The notes beneath the pieces were generated by a model, which did not search any database, was not told the origin of the DNA, and saw only the letters and a program-made list of their open reading frames with translations. Below, piece by piece: positions 1-11,261 of a stretch of DNA of 64,000 nt. Each line of letters starts with the position of its first letter. Position 1 is the first letter of the stretch. Made by a program: the position numbers and the translations under genes. The stretch is from the NCBI GenBank assembly GCA_004835665.1, contig RBKR01000002.1, positions 1,302,001 through 1,366,000 on the forward strand. The letters are read 5' to 3'. The stretch comes from Phoma sp. XZ068 (lineage: Eukaryota > Ascomycota > Dothideomycetes > Pleosporales > Didymellaceae).

Positions 1-465
1 AACAAAATACGAGTCGCTGTTCTCCTCGTCTACGAGCAGTGGAGGCTGCTGCACCTTGAAGGTGTCGTCTTTCTCTTGTGACTCTTCTCTAACATCTGAA
101 GTGGGTGGTGAATGTACGGATGGTCGTCGTCCGTTTGAAAATCCTTGGGGAGAGTGCGAGTGGATTCGCGAGAGCATGTCGATCTTCTCATCCTTTTCAT
201 CGAGCAGCTCCTTCAGCTCACGAACCTCGCCTTCCAACAGTCGTACTCGCTCCTCGAGCGACTCTGTGTAACCTCTGGGAAATGCTCGACGGCTGAGTTT
301 GTCGCTAGTCTTGCATTCGAAGCCGACGTTAGTGCACTGTGTGCAGCTCGGCCGAATGCCGTCACAGCGGATCTTTTTGGAACGGCATCGATCACAGGCT
401 TGCGCAATGCGGGACTGGCAGCTCGATCCGACCTTGATAACTTTCATAGGTAATATTCCAGGCAT
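1..465 (-). CDS. facB: FacB/CAT8-type Zn2Cys6 transcription activator (N-terminal 155 codons, runs off left edge)
   Basis: The reverse strand is open from an ATG at 463-465 to the window edge. It encodes a Zn2Cys6 binuclear cluster with cysteines at residues 24, 27, 34, 41, 44 and 51 (CX2CX6CX6CX2CX6C). A leucine-rich coiled coil (residues about 69-99) and a Ser-rich linker follow. The start MPGILPMKVIKVG, the cluster and the coiled-coil register match what I know of Aspergillus FacB and yeast Cat8/Sip4, nuclear activators of acetate utilisation, the glyoxylate bypass and gluconeogenesis. The middle homology and activation regions lie outside the window. The start is well supported because the FacB family begins with this same peptide. 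No intron is visible in this part. The long upstream DNA with CreA-type motifs fits a glucose-repressed regulator. Confidence 0.9.
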   Translation of the reverse strand, partial: MPGILPMKVIKVGSSCQSRIAQACDRCRSKKIRCDGIRPSCTQCTNVGFECKTSDKLSRRAFPRGYTESLEERVRLLEGEVRELKELLDEKDEKIDMLSRIHSHSPQGFSNGRRPSVHSPPTSDVREESQEKDDTFKVQQPPLLVDEENSDSYFV

Positions 466-2481
466 GTTGGCGGTGACTTTGTTTTGCGACGTTATCGATT
501 GGTCGTGCTGTTTCGCTGGGAATGGCGGGCCCACAAGGGGATCACTGACAGAACGTGGCACAAGCCGTCAGCATCCGAGTCCTTGGGTACGGGGTGAAAA
601 ATGCGTGCGCGTTCGTTGTAGTCGTGGTTGCAGTAAAAGTCCGGTCGTGTCGACGTTGCAAACGGGTGCGAGAAGGGTGACTGTGCGGAGGGTGCGGGCG
701 AGTTTAGTAGAGTGCGCGGAGGAAGGGACGGCTGGCGCAGATGTAAGCTGTTGGTCTGTGTCTGCCCTAAACTAGTGGGTTCCGGGGTCGGTGCCGGGGG
801 TAACTAAAACTCAATTTGCGGAGACCCCGGCCAACTGGGGCGGTAGGTCCCATCTATGCACAGAAGGAACGAGCAGCGCATCACTGGTCCGAAGCTTTTT
901 CGTCTGTTGCGTGCCGCTATACCTCAAACACACAGTCGATCAATCTGCGGGGGATAAGATGTGTGGCCTCAGCCTGCAGCGATCGCTTCAAGCGACAGGT
1001 GCTTGACAGCGAGACTATCCGTAGCCATTTGCGGGGTGGTTTTCACGATGCGACACGCCAGCTATGGACGCCAGCCCGATTGCTGGAATTGCCCGCGCTG
1101 AGGCTGCCTCACTTGCGTCGAGTCGTCTTAAAGTCTTGACCTGCGTTCAAACCCAACGCATCAATCCATACTGCTGGGTCTGCGTCGTCGCTTGCGTATG
1201 TGGCAGGTAGGTTGTGTTCTGAGTATCACTCGTAGCCTTGGCAACCAGACGACGTAAGAACGCCATTTGTTGCCTCCAGCATCTCTGAATCTTCTACAAG
1301 CTGCCAGTCTTCAACGTATTCAGCCTTTCACCCCGTGGTGTGTTGGCCACAGAGCTGCGGTCTAGCCTGTTCATCAGCCACCAATCTTCCAGAAGCGAGA
1401 ACTTGGCAAGGCGAACATGACGAGTTTGGCTGTCCCAGCATAAGGCTACGATCTGTCATTTGCGTCAAACCGCTCAGGGTCTACGGATGAGGGATACTTG
1501 TCTAGTCAGCGTACTGATTGGGCAAGGCTGCCCTCTTCCGGGTAGGGCCAAGCCTTCAGACCTGGGGTTGAACGCCCGGGGATACCGGCAACCATTGCGA
1601 CCGTTCGGGGCATCTGGGTGTTAGTATGCACGCGTCGCCATCGCTATATTGCTTTGGGCTGAATCTATTGGGTCGTGTGACCGTGATGCCTCCAGTATGC
1701 AAGTCACATCTATCCAAGTACTGTATTGTCAGATCAAAAAGTGATAGACTTTGTGGTACCGTTTATTGCTACGTCATGCAACAAAACGAGAATTGAGGGG
1801 AAGACAGGCATGGAATTGGAATAAAGCCTCCATCTGATATCGCTGTTCCTTGCAGTTGCTCCTTTGGCAAGGGTGCGAGGATCAGAGATGGTGCTGATCG
1901 AACTCACATAGCCAATAGCTCGGCATTCGTACAGCCCCTTCCTAGTGATCATGCAGGGTATGCAAAGTTATGCAAAGCTAGATTGCCATGTGTGACTCTG
2001 CCAGCTCAAGTAAAGTCAACCTCCTCCTCTCCATTGTCTTCACCACCGAAACCTAGGTACTGCTGAACGACTGCTGACTCGAGGAGTCTCGACTTCTGTG
2101 ACGGGTATTAGTGCTGGTACGTAGTCGCTCCGCGGAGTGCCTGCAGGCTAAGGCTGCACCCGAATCTACTTTGAAAACGGAGGATGGTAGTGATGAACTA
2201 GCGCCCAGGCCAGCGTATACTTGTGCGAAGATACCAAGTACCCCGGTACATTAGGAGCTACTCCATTTCTCAACAAACTCAGAATCAACGCTTCCGGTGA
2301 TGGTGCACCGTACTTGGGGCCGGGGAACCCTTCGTTGCTGCATCCTGACTGAGGCCTATTGTACAACTGGCATAGAGAAGCCAGAGACGATTACTGAACT
2401 TACAGCTACGCAAATGCATGTACCAGGCAGATGCATGTTAGTGCGTGGTACATACCGTAGCTCAAACTGGAAACGCGGGGT
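466..2481. other. Intergenic region between facB and the SET-domain gene
   Basis: About 2 kb of mixed composition. The open frames here (for example 299-775 and 816-1139, plus strand) carry no recognisable domain and lack flanking splice logic. I read the region as the facB promoter and 5' leader plus the 3' flank of the SET gene. A canonical-looking 50-nt intron on the minus strand (2406-2455) lies just past the SET gene stop and is described under findings. Confidence 0.5.
782..1581. promoter_or_regulatory. Cluster of CreA-type (SYGGRG) motifs upstream of facB
   Basis: Six matches to the CreA/Mig1 consensus lie in the facB upstream region: CCGGGG at 782, 794 and 1576, GCGGGG at 947 and 1031, and CTGGGG at 1562. 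CreA is the fungal carbon catabolite repressor. Paired sites, such as 782/794, are the form usually found functional. The motif is short and degenerate, so binding is inferred only. Confidence 0.35.
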
Positions 2482-3947
2482 CTAGGAGAGTGCTTCTCTT
2501 ACCTGAGTTTCGAAGGCGCTTATGGCTCTTTCGAGCAAGTTTAGCTCCAGAGCGCGGAGGCGCTCCGCAAGGCTCCATGGGATCTCTCGTATTGATGCTT
2601 CTCTCTGAGGATACTCTACTGCTTTCAAAGTATCGATCTGCATCTCCACTCGGCTCTGCAACAGTACTGTCGCTCGAAGTTGGTAAATGTCCCACAATGG
2701 GTCCACTTGTAAATAGTCCCGGATCTTGCGGGTATCGTCTAGCTCATCATCTTTCCAAAGCGCTTGGATCTCGCGCTTGCCATCGACAGTCTGTCTAATT
2801 CTGAAATCCAGACCGTCCTCCTCATTGACGATGACGAGCCAGATGAAGTCGCTCTCCCAATCTATATCTCCTGAGGTTTCGAATATGCGAAAGCCTGGGG
2901 CAGCTGTTGAAACGAAGATCTTCGCAGGCCGCAGAGGATCGTCGTCTGGTATGTCTAGATTCAAGAACATGACCTTTGCCGAGGTCATAGAGTCTTCAAG
3001 GAAGCCGTATGAGAAAATATTCTCACATGCTCCTTTGTCGTCACCGTATCTACAAAATATCAGCACTGCGCATTGGATTACATAAATGAACTTACGTGAT
3101 TGTAATCTCTCCTTCTGGGCCTATCTTCTTGCCTTCCCGCAGCAGGAGTATACCGTCACCATCTTCATCTGTTTCATAGAGAGCAGCTGTGGCATCACCA
3201 GAAGCATGATTCGCCATGTCCACACATGGGCACATGCAGTCACCTACGCCAGGGAACTCAAGAGCCCTGGAGCGGTACATTGCATCGACGCACATCCAGT
3301 CGTCGAAGGTGATAAGGCCATTGTCTTCATCCCACCAGTACTTTGCGCACCAATCGATGTTTTCAGTGGCTGTTCGTACAAGTTCAAACTCACGGAGCAA
3401 GCTGTTTAGCTTGGCACGAACTGCTGGCTGCAGTGTGGTTCCCGTAAGTAGCTCCTGCTCTTCTTCCGACCAAAAGGTCGGTAAAAGCTCGTCAGGAAGA
3501 TACTTGATGTATTCGGTAAGGGGATTCAGAACGCCAATATCTTTGATGTCTGGACAGCAGATAGTCGCTTGCATGAGAAGAAAAATCAATACCGCACCTC
3601 TGGTCGTCTGCGACTCGAGTCAGTGTCTGAAAGATACATTGCAAGGATGGTCACACCCTTCCAAAGTCCCCTGTAGCATCGAGAACTTCGCGTAGGTGAC
3701 GATCAGACTTGGCAAAAAGCTCAATGTTCTGTCGCGAAATAATGAGCTCTTTGGGCACAGTGAGGAGAGGCTCGACGTTGCCACCCTCAAGCTCACGGTC
3801 TGCTATGACAGTCGATCCCTTGGCTTCAAAACCCGGCAATGGGCCGACCTTGATGCCATTGAAGGTTACGCCATGAAAGGTTGCCCACGTCGAGAGGGTG
3901 TCGATGGGCTGCTTGAGCCACCCTTTAGTCCTGCCGGTACGGATCAT
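2482..3947 (-). CDS. SET-domain protein lysine methyltransferase (RKM/LSMT-like), 3 exons, 456 aa
   Basis: Minus-strand exons are 3947-3657, 3607-3096 and 3049-2482, with introns 3656-3608 (GTGTGA..CAG) and 3095-3050 (GTAAGT..TAG). Spliced frames join exactly. Features of the Rubisco-LSMT/SETD6/Rkm class of SET enzymes are visible: an N-terminal block beginning GVTFNGIKVGPLPG, the motif DMANHAS (residues 227-233, the NHS-type cofactor site) and EGEITITYGD ending near residue 271, where the catalytic Tyr sits. A C-terminal domain of about 185 residues follows, as in the substrate-binding domain of this class. These enzymes methylate lysines of ribosomal or other cytosolic proteins using S-adenosylmethionine; the substrate cannot be told here. 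The last exon contains a donor-like CAG/GTAAGA nine codons before the stop, so the extreme C-terminus may differ. Confidence 0.85.
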
Positions 3948-4715
3948 GCTGGTGTGACAACGACAGCGCTCGTGGCAAGCGACGCAGTGTCTGCAACAAC
4001 GCTCACAAAGGGCATTGAATGGCAAGGCTGGTTGGTATCACTGTACCGTAGCGTGCGACCACAGAAAGTCGGATGCACTCAAAAAATTGATAAAGGACCC
4101 TGTGATGTCATGTGCTCAGCAAGGCTCCGCAATAATGTTGCTATGGTTCCCCAAGTGATGGCAATCTCCTGCGACGCTTGAGCTTGGGTAGAGACCCGCA
4201 GAACGAGCGCGTGGATGCAGCAGCAAAATAAACAGAAAACAGGTCTCAGGGACAGGGGTTGGCCTCACCGCAAACCGTGCGTGCAACGAGCTCTGGCCAA
4301 GCCTTGTTGTGGACGTTGTTTTGATGTGTGGTTGTCAAGGCGAGCCGAAATCCCCGGTCTAGAATAAGGATCCACCAGCCGTATTGGGTAAGGCCGCAGC
4401 TTTGTTATGGGAGCGGCCGCCAAGACATCTGAATGTAAACACCGCGGCTCGTACATTATCTCTCCCACCACCACCGCCCGGACTCCAGACATCGCTACTG
4501 TTATTCATTCCCCGGACCATTGCAGGACAAGAAGCACTCGGCGACCGTGTTCGCAGCTTCACCACAACTCTAAACCCCGCAATTGCTCTGCGCTGGTCCA
4601 TCTCGCCCTTTCGTCCCAAGTCGCTGTCCCACGTGTATTGCTCGACGCTTGCCGCCGCAAGTAGTCTTCAGTCTTTTTTCGCGACACTTCAAGCATCAGC
4701 GCTGCATTCTTCGCC
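3948..4715. other. Divergent promoter region, SET gene / CDC14
   Basis: About 770 bp separate the two divergent start codons. There is a CA/CT-rich leader-like stretch before CDC14 (about 4430-4715). No coding or RNA feature was recognised. Confidence 0.5.
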
Positions 4716-6739
4716 ATGTCTTCGCATTCACGAGTATCAAAGACGCCTCGCGCCAGCGCGACCAGCTATGGTCAGGTCATCGAGGTTAGCACCATAACAA
4801 AGCTCAAAACAAAGCGCCTCAGGACCGATGCTAAGGCAACACCCTTCTAGTACATCCAAGACAGACTCTACCTCGCCTCGTACACCCACACACCGGATGC
4901 GAACACACCCTTCCCCTACCCGAAGCAGAGCGCGTCGCCCTCGAAGCGCTCGTCGCGGGCGCAAGCAGGCCCAACTGCTGCTGGCGCTAAGACGCTCCCG
5001 CCCGTGTACTTCAGCATCGACAAGACGTTGTTGTACAATGCCTTCCACGGTGACTTTGGCCCGCTCCACATTGGTCACCTTTACCGCTTTGCCGTTCAGC
5101 TGCACGAAGTGCTTGGCGACCCTGCGAACGAGGAGCGAGCAGTAGTTTTCTGGAGCAGCGCAGACTCAAGGAGTATGTCGATAAGGACTGAATATCTTTT
5201 TACACAGTGCTAACGTCTCTAGGCCGCGCCAATGCCGCCTGTATCCTTGCTTGCTACATGGTCCTCATTCAGTCGTGGCCGCCACACCTGGCTCTCGCGC
5301 CCATTGCACAAATGGATCCGCCCTGCATGCCATTCCGCGACGCTGGATACAGCCAGGCGGACTATGTTCTTAACATCCAGGACGTTATCTATGGTGTGTG
5401 GAAGGCCAAGGAGGAGGGTCTTTGCGGGCTCAAAGACTTCAGCCTTGAAGAGTACGAGAAGTTCGAACGCGTCGACATGGGCGACTTCAACTGGGTCACT
5501 CCTCAGTTCCTGGCATTCGCCTCGCCTCAGCAACAGCCTACTCACGAGATCTCCAAGTCGTCGCCCTTGTACGCCACAATCCCCTCCAACATTGCTGAGG
5601 TCCAGAAGTCGAGCCTCCCCGGGCCTTTCAAGAATGTCTTGTCGCACTTCTCCGCGCGCAACATTGGTCTCGTCGTCCGCTTGAACTCCGAACTCTACTC
5701 CTCAACCTACTTCGAAAAGTTGGGAATCAAGCACCTCAACATGATCTTCGACGACGGCACTTGCCCCCCTCTGTCCCTCGTTCGTCAGTTCATCAACCTT
5801 GCACATGAGATGATCACTATTCGCAAGAAGGGCATTGCCGTACACTGCAAGGCTGGTCTTGGACGAACAGGGTGCCTCATTGGCGCTTATCTCATCTACA
5901 AGCATGCCTTCACGGCCAATGAGATCATCGCGTACATGCGATTCATGCGTCCTGGTATGGTCGTTGGTCCCCAGCAGCATTGGCTTCATCTCAACCAGGC
6001 GACCTTCCGCGAATGGTGGCACGAGGACACCATGAAGGCCAAGTACGCTGAGATGATGCCTTCCACACCTACCGCATCCCCACGCAAGCAGCGTCTGGCA
6101 AGCAACGGACAGACCTTCACACCACCGAACGGATCCCAGAGGCGCGCTGCGCTTGGGGAGATTGAGTCCAATGAGCAGCGCAATGCTGGCCACTCGAACA
6201 TCGGTGTTCAAGAGGACAACCTCCCAGCACCAACGCCAGGTCAGCCCAGAAAGACTAGCAAGCTTTATGGCAATGGTAGCGCAAGACAATCTCCATCGCG
6301 CATCGATGAGAACGAACCGTTCACCAGATCGACGACTGATATCAGAGGAGACCTGACTCGTTACGATGGAGAATCAGACGAAGAGTACCACCTGCGCCAG
6401 ATTGCACGGAGAACATCATCTCGTTCGCCAGCTCGCACCCCGGGCGCGAAGGAGAAGACTCGCCGTGCCTTCAGCACAACATCTGTCATTCACACATCGG
6501 TAACGCACACATCATTCGGGTTTGGTGACGGTAGCGACGCAGAGAATACCGCGCCTGCAACTATCAGTGGCCGTCCGAAGACACCAAAAGACAAGAGCGG
6601 CAGCGGTAACGGCAGCATCAGCGTCAGCAAGGTTCGATCAAGCCCACACCGAAGGAGCACCGAAGGCAAGACGAGTGTTCGCAAGACCAGCGGGAGAGTC
6701 GGCAGTGTCGGCAGCTCCGTGGCTCGCACCAAGTCATAA
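4716..6739 (+). CDS. CDC14: Cdc14-type dual-specificity protein phosphatase, 3 exons, 635 aa
   Basis: Exons are 4716-4784, 4851-5172 and 5223-6739; introns are 4785-4850 (GTTAGC..TAG) and 5173-5222 (GTATGT, GCTAAC branch, TAG). The protein has the two-lobed Cdc14 core: an N-terminal DSP-like half (about residues 24-210) and a catalytic half with the P-loop HCKAGLGRTG at residues 338-347 (nucleophile Cys339). The tail from about residue 410 is Ser/Thr/Arg-rich and disordered, with many SP/TP sites, as in other Cdc14 proteins. Cdc14 removes phosphates from CDK sites at mitotic exit, septation and cytokinesis, and in filamentous fungi also affects sporulation and virulence. The start was chosen because the short first exon splices in frame and gives a natural Ser-rich N-terminus. 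Confidence 0.95.
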
Positions 6740-7415
6740 GCGACGTTCTTCACATTTGAGTTTCTGCATCATCGGTGTTTAGGCACGAAAGGCGTATTGG
6801 CATCATCACTTCCATCATCATCGGCATCTCCTCCATCTGAGCGATACCAGCGGCATGAACGGGTGTTCAGCATTGTCGATGTTCTACAACGTATGGTTTC
6901 TGACGAAAGGGCGTTTTGGATCACATAGTCGTGTGCAAGGGTCAGCACCTTGGGGGTTGGGTTTCACAGTCAGGCGTACGGTGTGCTGTTTTTCACTCTC
7001 CCGAGTCTTCTTCTCAGTCACAGCATTGGTCATCATTCAGTATTGTCTTGTTGTACTTCTGTCTTGTTTCACTCTGCGGCGTCGGGCTTCGGATGTTCAT
7101 GACATTATGAAGATAATGAGTACTTAGTCTTAACTATTTCAAACTTCAAACACTTGGCCTAGTTGTGTGATGCGTCCTTCATTCTATCAGCCCTCCTCTG
7201 CTGACCATGACGTATCTGTATCAAGTGCGTGTCGGCCACTCGACATGAACTGGGGAACTTGTTATAGGCTATGCAAATGGCAGGTGAGAGATTACTCTGA
7301 TCCAAGATATGACGCTACGATGTGGTCTCGAAACACTGTTTCTCGGTGCCCTTTCCTGCACAGAAATGATATAGCTCCCTGGAGATGCTCGTAATGAAGA
7401 GGAACTTGATTTTAA

Positions 7416-7557
7416 CAACAGCTGGTCTTCGCGAGTAGTTCCCAATTGGATTGAATCCGCTGATGCGTTGAATTAAGAGGTCCGAGCGGACGGAAAGCCT
7501 TGTTCCCTCCTGCACATTGTGAAGGACACCTCTAAACCTAATGTAAACGGTAAATGA
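7416..7557 (+). repeat. Dispersed repeat, copy A (transposon remnant)
   Basis: About 142 bp align with 35685-35829 on the same strand. Both begin CAACAG and share the block AAGCCTTGTT preceded by GAGCG(g/a)ACGG. They also share AATCC(n)C..CGTTG upstream and a TAAA..GTAAA-like end. By eye identity is around 65-70%, with several A/G and C/T differences. No coding potential. Likely a terminal fragment of a DNA transposon or a MITE; the family was not identified. Confidence 0.6.
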
Positions 7558-7935
7558 AATCATTTTTTCAAGGGGAAGCATTAGACCTAGGATGCTAAGT
7601 GGGAAGTCTTGCCAGCCCAGGTTTCTAGACAAGTCGTTAATCCTGGCGTGCTTAGTAGCAGAAGCGCACAAACTAGTGTTGTTTTCGGAGTCGAAACTTG
7701 ACCTTCGAAGGAATGCAGAGGCCTAGCCCTACAAATAACGTCGAGAAGCGGTAAATTGAAGTTTTGTGTTGGCCGTGCCTGCCGCGCGCTTGTAAGTCTT
7801 GGGCGGGTATTTCCCTCCCGGCATCTAATTTGCATTCCCAAGCCCCGGCATCTCTATCTTTAGTTTTGATACTCTTGGCTACCGATACACTCTCGTTAAT
7901 GTCTCTGCTCCCCAAGCTGCCGGGTAGGCAACCCA

Positions 7936-7942
7936 TATAAAA
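7936..7942 (+). promoter_or_regulatory. TATA box of the 108-aa gene
   Basis: TATAAAA lies 62 bp upstream of the ATG at 8004, a normal spacing for a fungal promoter with a short leader. Confidence 0.5.
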
Positions 7943-8003
7943 GCTGGACGGAGAGTCCAAGTTCAACCTGCATACAAGTTAGTTCAACACAACTGAGAAT
8001 ACT

Positions 8004-8447
8004 ATGTCAAAAATACTCAAGATTTTCGGGTACAGTGTAGAAAAACTCCCTCCAGTTTTCAAGAATGCTCTTGAGACATATGCGAATGTCGGGGCTGTAA
8101 AGGTTAGTCCTCGTTCCCCTCGATCGCGTGTACGGAGACAGTGAACTTACGAACGAACATAGAAAGTTGGCGAGATTGAATCGATCGAAATCAAGTAAGG
8201 GTGTCCAAGTTGTTTGTGGTACCGTTTTTCTGATGCATGAGCCTCGTATAGGACTAGAGGCGATGAGAACCCTGTGCACAAATCTCACTTCAACCGCGAT
8301 GACAAAGAGGACGTTCTCAGCGTCAGGATCAAACCAGTGGACAAGACTAAAAAAACTCTTACGCATCACATCTACGCAGATGGTACGGGCACCTTAAAGA
8401 AGGGTGATAGACGGGAGTTCTCCTCTTCGGCGGAGAGGAGGGAATAG
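8004..8447 (+). CDS. Small three-exon gene, 108-aa protein of unknown function
   Basis: Exons are 8004-8102, 8163-8194 and 8252-8447; introns are 8103-8162 (GTTAGT..TAG, 60 nt) and 8195-8251 (GTAAGG..TAG, 57 nt). Spliced frames join exactly (99 + 32 + 196 nt = 109 codons with TAG). A TATA box lies 62 bp upstream. The product begins MSKILKIFGYSVEKLPP and has no signal peptide or membrane segment. It is Lys/Asp-rich and charged in the middle, contains the peptide THHIYADGTG near residue 85, and ends in a Ser/Glu/Arg tail. I do not recognise the family. It is missed if only unspliced frames are considered, because each exon is short. Probably cytosolic; a low-abundance or condition-specific gene is possible. 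Confidence 0.65.
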
Positions 8448-8909
8448 ATTTTAGAAAGGGCTCGCATCTTGCGGAGGGTTTAGCTCTGGAAGATAGAGAA
8501 CACGATGAATTGTATGCTTGGTTTAGTCAGAAATGATTGTCGGATGTCTTGCGTGCTTGGATTTCCTAGAACCGTTAATGTTGTATTTCATTGGCTTTCA
8601 TAAGTGAAACATTGAGTTGGTAGCCTTATCTGCATTTACATTCCGAAGTCGACTAAGGTGGATTCTATTAAATCATCTACTGGTGAACAGCTCTTCGATC
8701 ATTTTGTTGGTCCGAGAGCACCGTGTTGCATATGCCATTGACACGGTGCTTTAAGCGCCTACAAGGATAAGCACGCGAACGGGCGCTTCCCGCCCCACAT
8801 TGGCCCGAGCCGCCTGGGCGCCTCCACCTGATAATCCGCCTCCTCGCAGCCTTTGTCCCAATACCACATCATCTTCTATTACAAGCACGCCTGATGCAAA
8901 GGACTTGCT
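8448..8909. other. Intergenic region before the SRPK-like kinase
   Basis: Presumed 3' flank of the small gene and kinase promoter. Nothing specific was recognised. Confidence 0.4.
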
Positions 8910-10329
8910 ATGTCGATTTTCAGTCGTTCGTGGAGACCACTTTTCAGTCGCGCATGGAAGCCGCTTGCATTCCCCAACGAAGGTTTCGTCCCCATACCCG
9001 CAGACAAGAAGGTTGAAGAGGAGACCCTTCCTGACTATGTCGCGTCCCGTTACTATCCAGTCCGAATTGGTGAAATCTTTCGCGCCCGCTACCAAGTCGT
9101 GGGCAAGCTGGGGTATGGAGCCACCTCGACCGTGTGGCTAGCACGGGATCTTAGGTGGGTCATGTTCCTATACTCTACATAACGTCTGCCCGCTTATCTC
9201 TCATTTTTTAGTGAATGTCGACACGTTGCTCTCAAGCTCTTCATCCATTCCAAGTCTATAGGGAGCGAACAGGATAACGAGCTCAACATCTACAAGTGCA
9301 TCGATAATTCATCCAGGAATCACCCGGGCCGCAGCGCTGTCCGCTCACTGCTCGACTCATTCGATGTCGATGGTCCTGAAGGGCAGCATCGGTGCCTCGT
9401 GCACCCACCACTATGGGAAAGCGTACTGGATTTCAGGCATCGCAACCCTGTGAAGAAGCTACCGGCGGCGGTTGTGGCTTTTGTGCTTAAGCGTCTCTTC
9501 CAGGCTTTAGATCTCCTTCACAAGGAGTGCCATGTCGCGCATACTGATATCAAGGAGGCAAACATACTGCTCGGAGCAGACGAATCAGTGCTGAGAGCTT
9601 TTGAACAGGAGGAGCTTGACGAGCCTAGCCCGAGGAAGGAGGTCGACGGGAAAACCATCTACCTGTCCCGCGAGCTCAGCAAGCCGAAGGATTTTGGTGG
9701 CCCCGTGCTGTGTGACCTTGGCTCCGCCGTACCACTGAACGATGGGGCCGAGCACCGGGAAGATATTCAGCCCAATGTCTATCGAGCGCCAGAAGTCATC
9801 TTGGATATCCCATGGACATACAGCGTCGACATATGGAATGTGGGGTGCATGGTGAGTGTAGAAAGCCTAGATTACCGTACTCTGGCTGACCTTCATTTTC
9901 ACCCACAGGTTTGGGACGCATTCGAGGGCGAGCACTTGTTCACTGGCCATGATCCGGAATTCGAGACCTACCGGGGCCGAGCGCATCTCGCTGAGATGAT
10001 AGCTCTTCTGGGACCTCCACCGTCAAGCCTTCTTGCCAAGGCAAACCTGAGGAGCAAGTTTTTCTCCGCTACTGGTGAGTTACACGCTCTTGGGCAACGA
10101 CAAGCTACTTCAGAGATGCGCTCGCTGACAAGGTGTACTAGGCGAATTTTCTGCTGGGATCCCAGCTCCAGAATCGATGCCGCTCGAGCGCAGGTTGACC
10201 TCTCTCGAGGGAGAAGACAGAGCCTGTTTTCTACGTTTCATGCAGAAGATGCTGCAGTGGGAGCCGGAAAAGCGCAGTTCTGCTAGCGAGCTGGCAGAGG
10301 ATGAGTGGATTGTCAAGCATACCACGTGA
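8910..10329 (+). CDS. SRPK-like serine/threonine protein kinase, 4 exons, 412 aa
   Basis: Exons are 8910-9154, 9212-9851, 9909-10074 and 10142-10329; introns of 57, 57 and 67 nt carry GTGGGT or GTGAGT donors. Kinase motifs in order: glycine loop GKLGYGATSTVWLARD, VALK with Lys90, catalytic loop HTDIKEAN with Asp194, DLG at 250-252 (in place of DFG), APE in RAPEVIL, and DIWNVGCM. The split of the lobes by a polar insert and the HTDIKxxN/DLG signatures are typical of the SR-protein kinase group, which is expanded in filamentous ascomycetes. All catalytic residues are present, so it is probably active. The substrate is unknown; SR/RGG splicing factors are the family's usual targets. No spacer of the length seen in human SRPK1 is present. 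Confidence 0.88.
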
Positions 10330-11261
10330 ATGCGGCTGAATGTTAGATAATCGGCACATTGGATATATGGCTGGTTTGAGAGAGGATTGTAGTAAGTCTT
10401 ATTGTCTGTACACTGAGCCCAGGATTCATGCGCTAAAGCCTCGTGGATTCACTGCATATAGGGCTACAATATGCTTCGAATGCGCCGAGCAGCTACTGTC
10501 TACACCACCCGAAGAACAACGGATTCATACTTCACTCTCCGAAACTGCACAAGTATCAGCATGTGAAACAATCTGCGATGTGACCATTCTACTTGACAGA
10601 TAGTGTACGTTAGATTGTAAATCGTTATAAGGCACATTCAGCTAACGATTATCTTGTGTCCCACTTAGATTATATAAAGAAGGATTTGCATGGCAGACAT
10701 AATCGCAACAACATGACAGCTGGCTATCAAATGATGGAGCGGCAACAGCGGCTGTGTAACATCATGCTTTAGACTAGGCCTCAAGTAATTGAGACTTGAG
10801 AGATTGCCATTCCCCATACACTGTAGCAGGCACATTCAGAATGAAAGTCAATCACCACTCAAACCACACCAACATCACGAACATCACCCTTCCCTAATTT
10901 CTACCTTTTACTAAACTTCATACAACGCCATGCATGGGATGTTATTGGACCTGTCCTAACAAAACCAGCTTCATTTTCATTACTTCACCATAGACTCTCT
11001 AGCAGTCAAGAGGGGTTAAAATTGTATGCAGAGTTTCGAGAAAGGTACCAGTCACGCACGAAGGGAAGTAGTGAGACTTGGGGCAGCACATTGCAAAGTT
11101 GAAGATACCCTAACCCTCCGCCCACAGCATGATCCCAGTGCTTGAGCATATTTTGCAAATATGTGTTATGTCTATATAAGCTTCTTCTCATGTGTATCAA
11201 TACAATCCACAGTTATTATGGCAGTCTTCTCAGGGACAAAATCGTATGGGTGATGGTTCTA
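10330..11261. other. Intergenic region between convergent genes
   Basis: About 0.9 kb, somewhat AT-rich, between the 3' ends of the kinase (plus) and the peptidase-like gene (minus). No feature was recognised. Confidence 0.45.

Larger units (their letters stand above)
6740..8003. other. Intergenic region, CDC14 3' flank and upstream of the 108-aa gene
   Basis: No convincing gene. It contains a dispersed repeat copy (7416-7557) and a TATA box (7936-7942), both listed separately. Frames here are short and unlike coding sequence. Confidence 0.5.

Noticed and set aside
299..1139. Long plus-strand frames upstream of facB (158 and 107 codons)
   Set aside because: They overlap each other or the facB coding region, have no domain and no flanking splice logic, and lie in promoter DNA.
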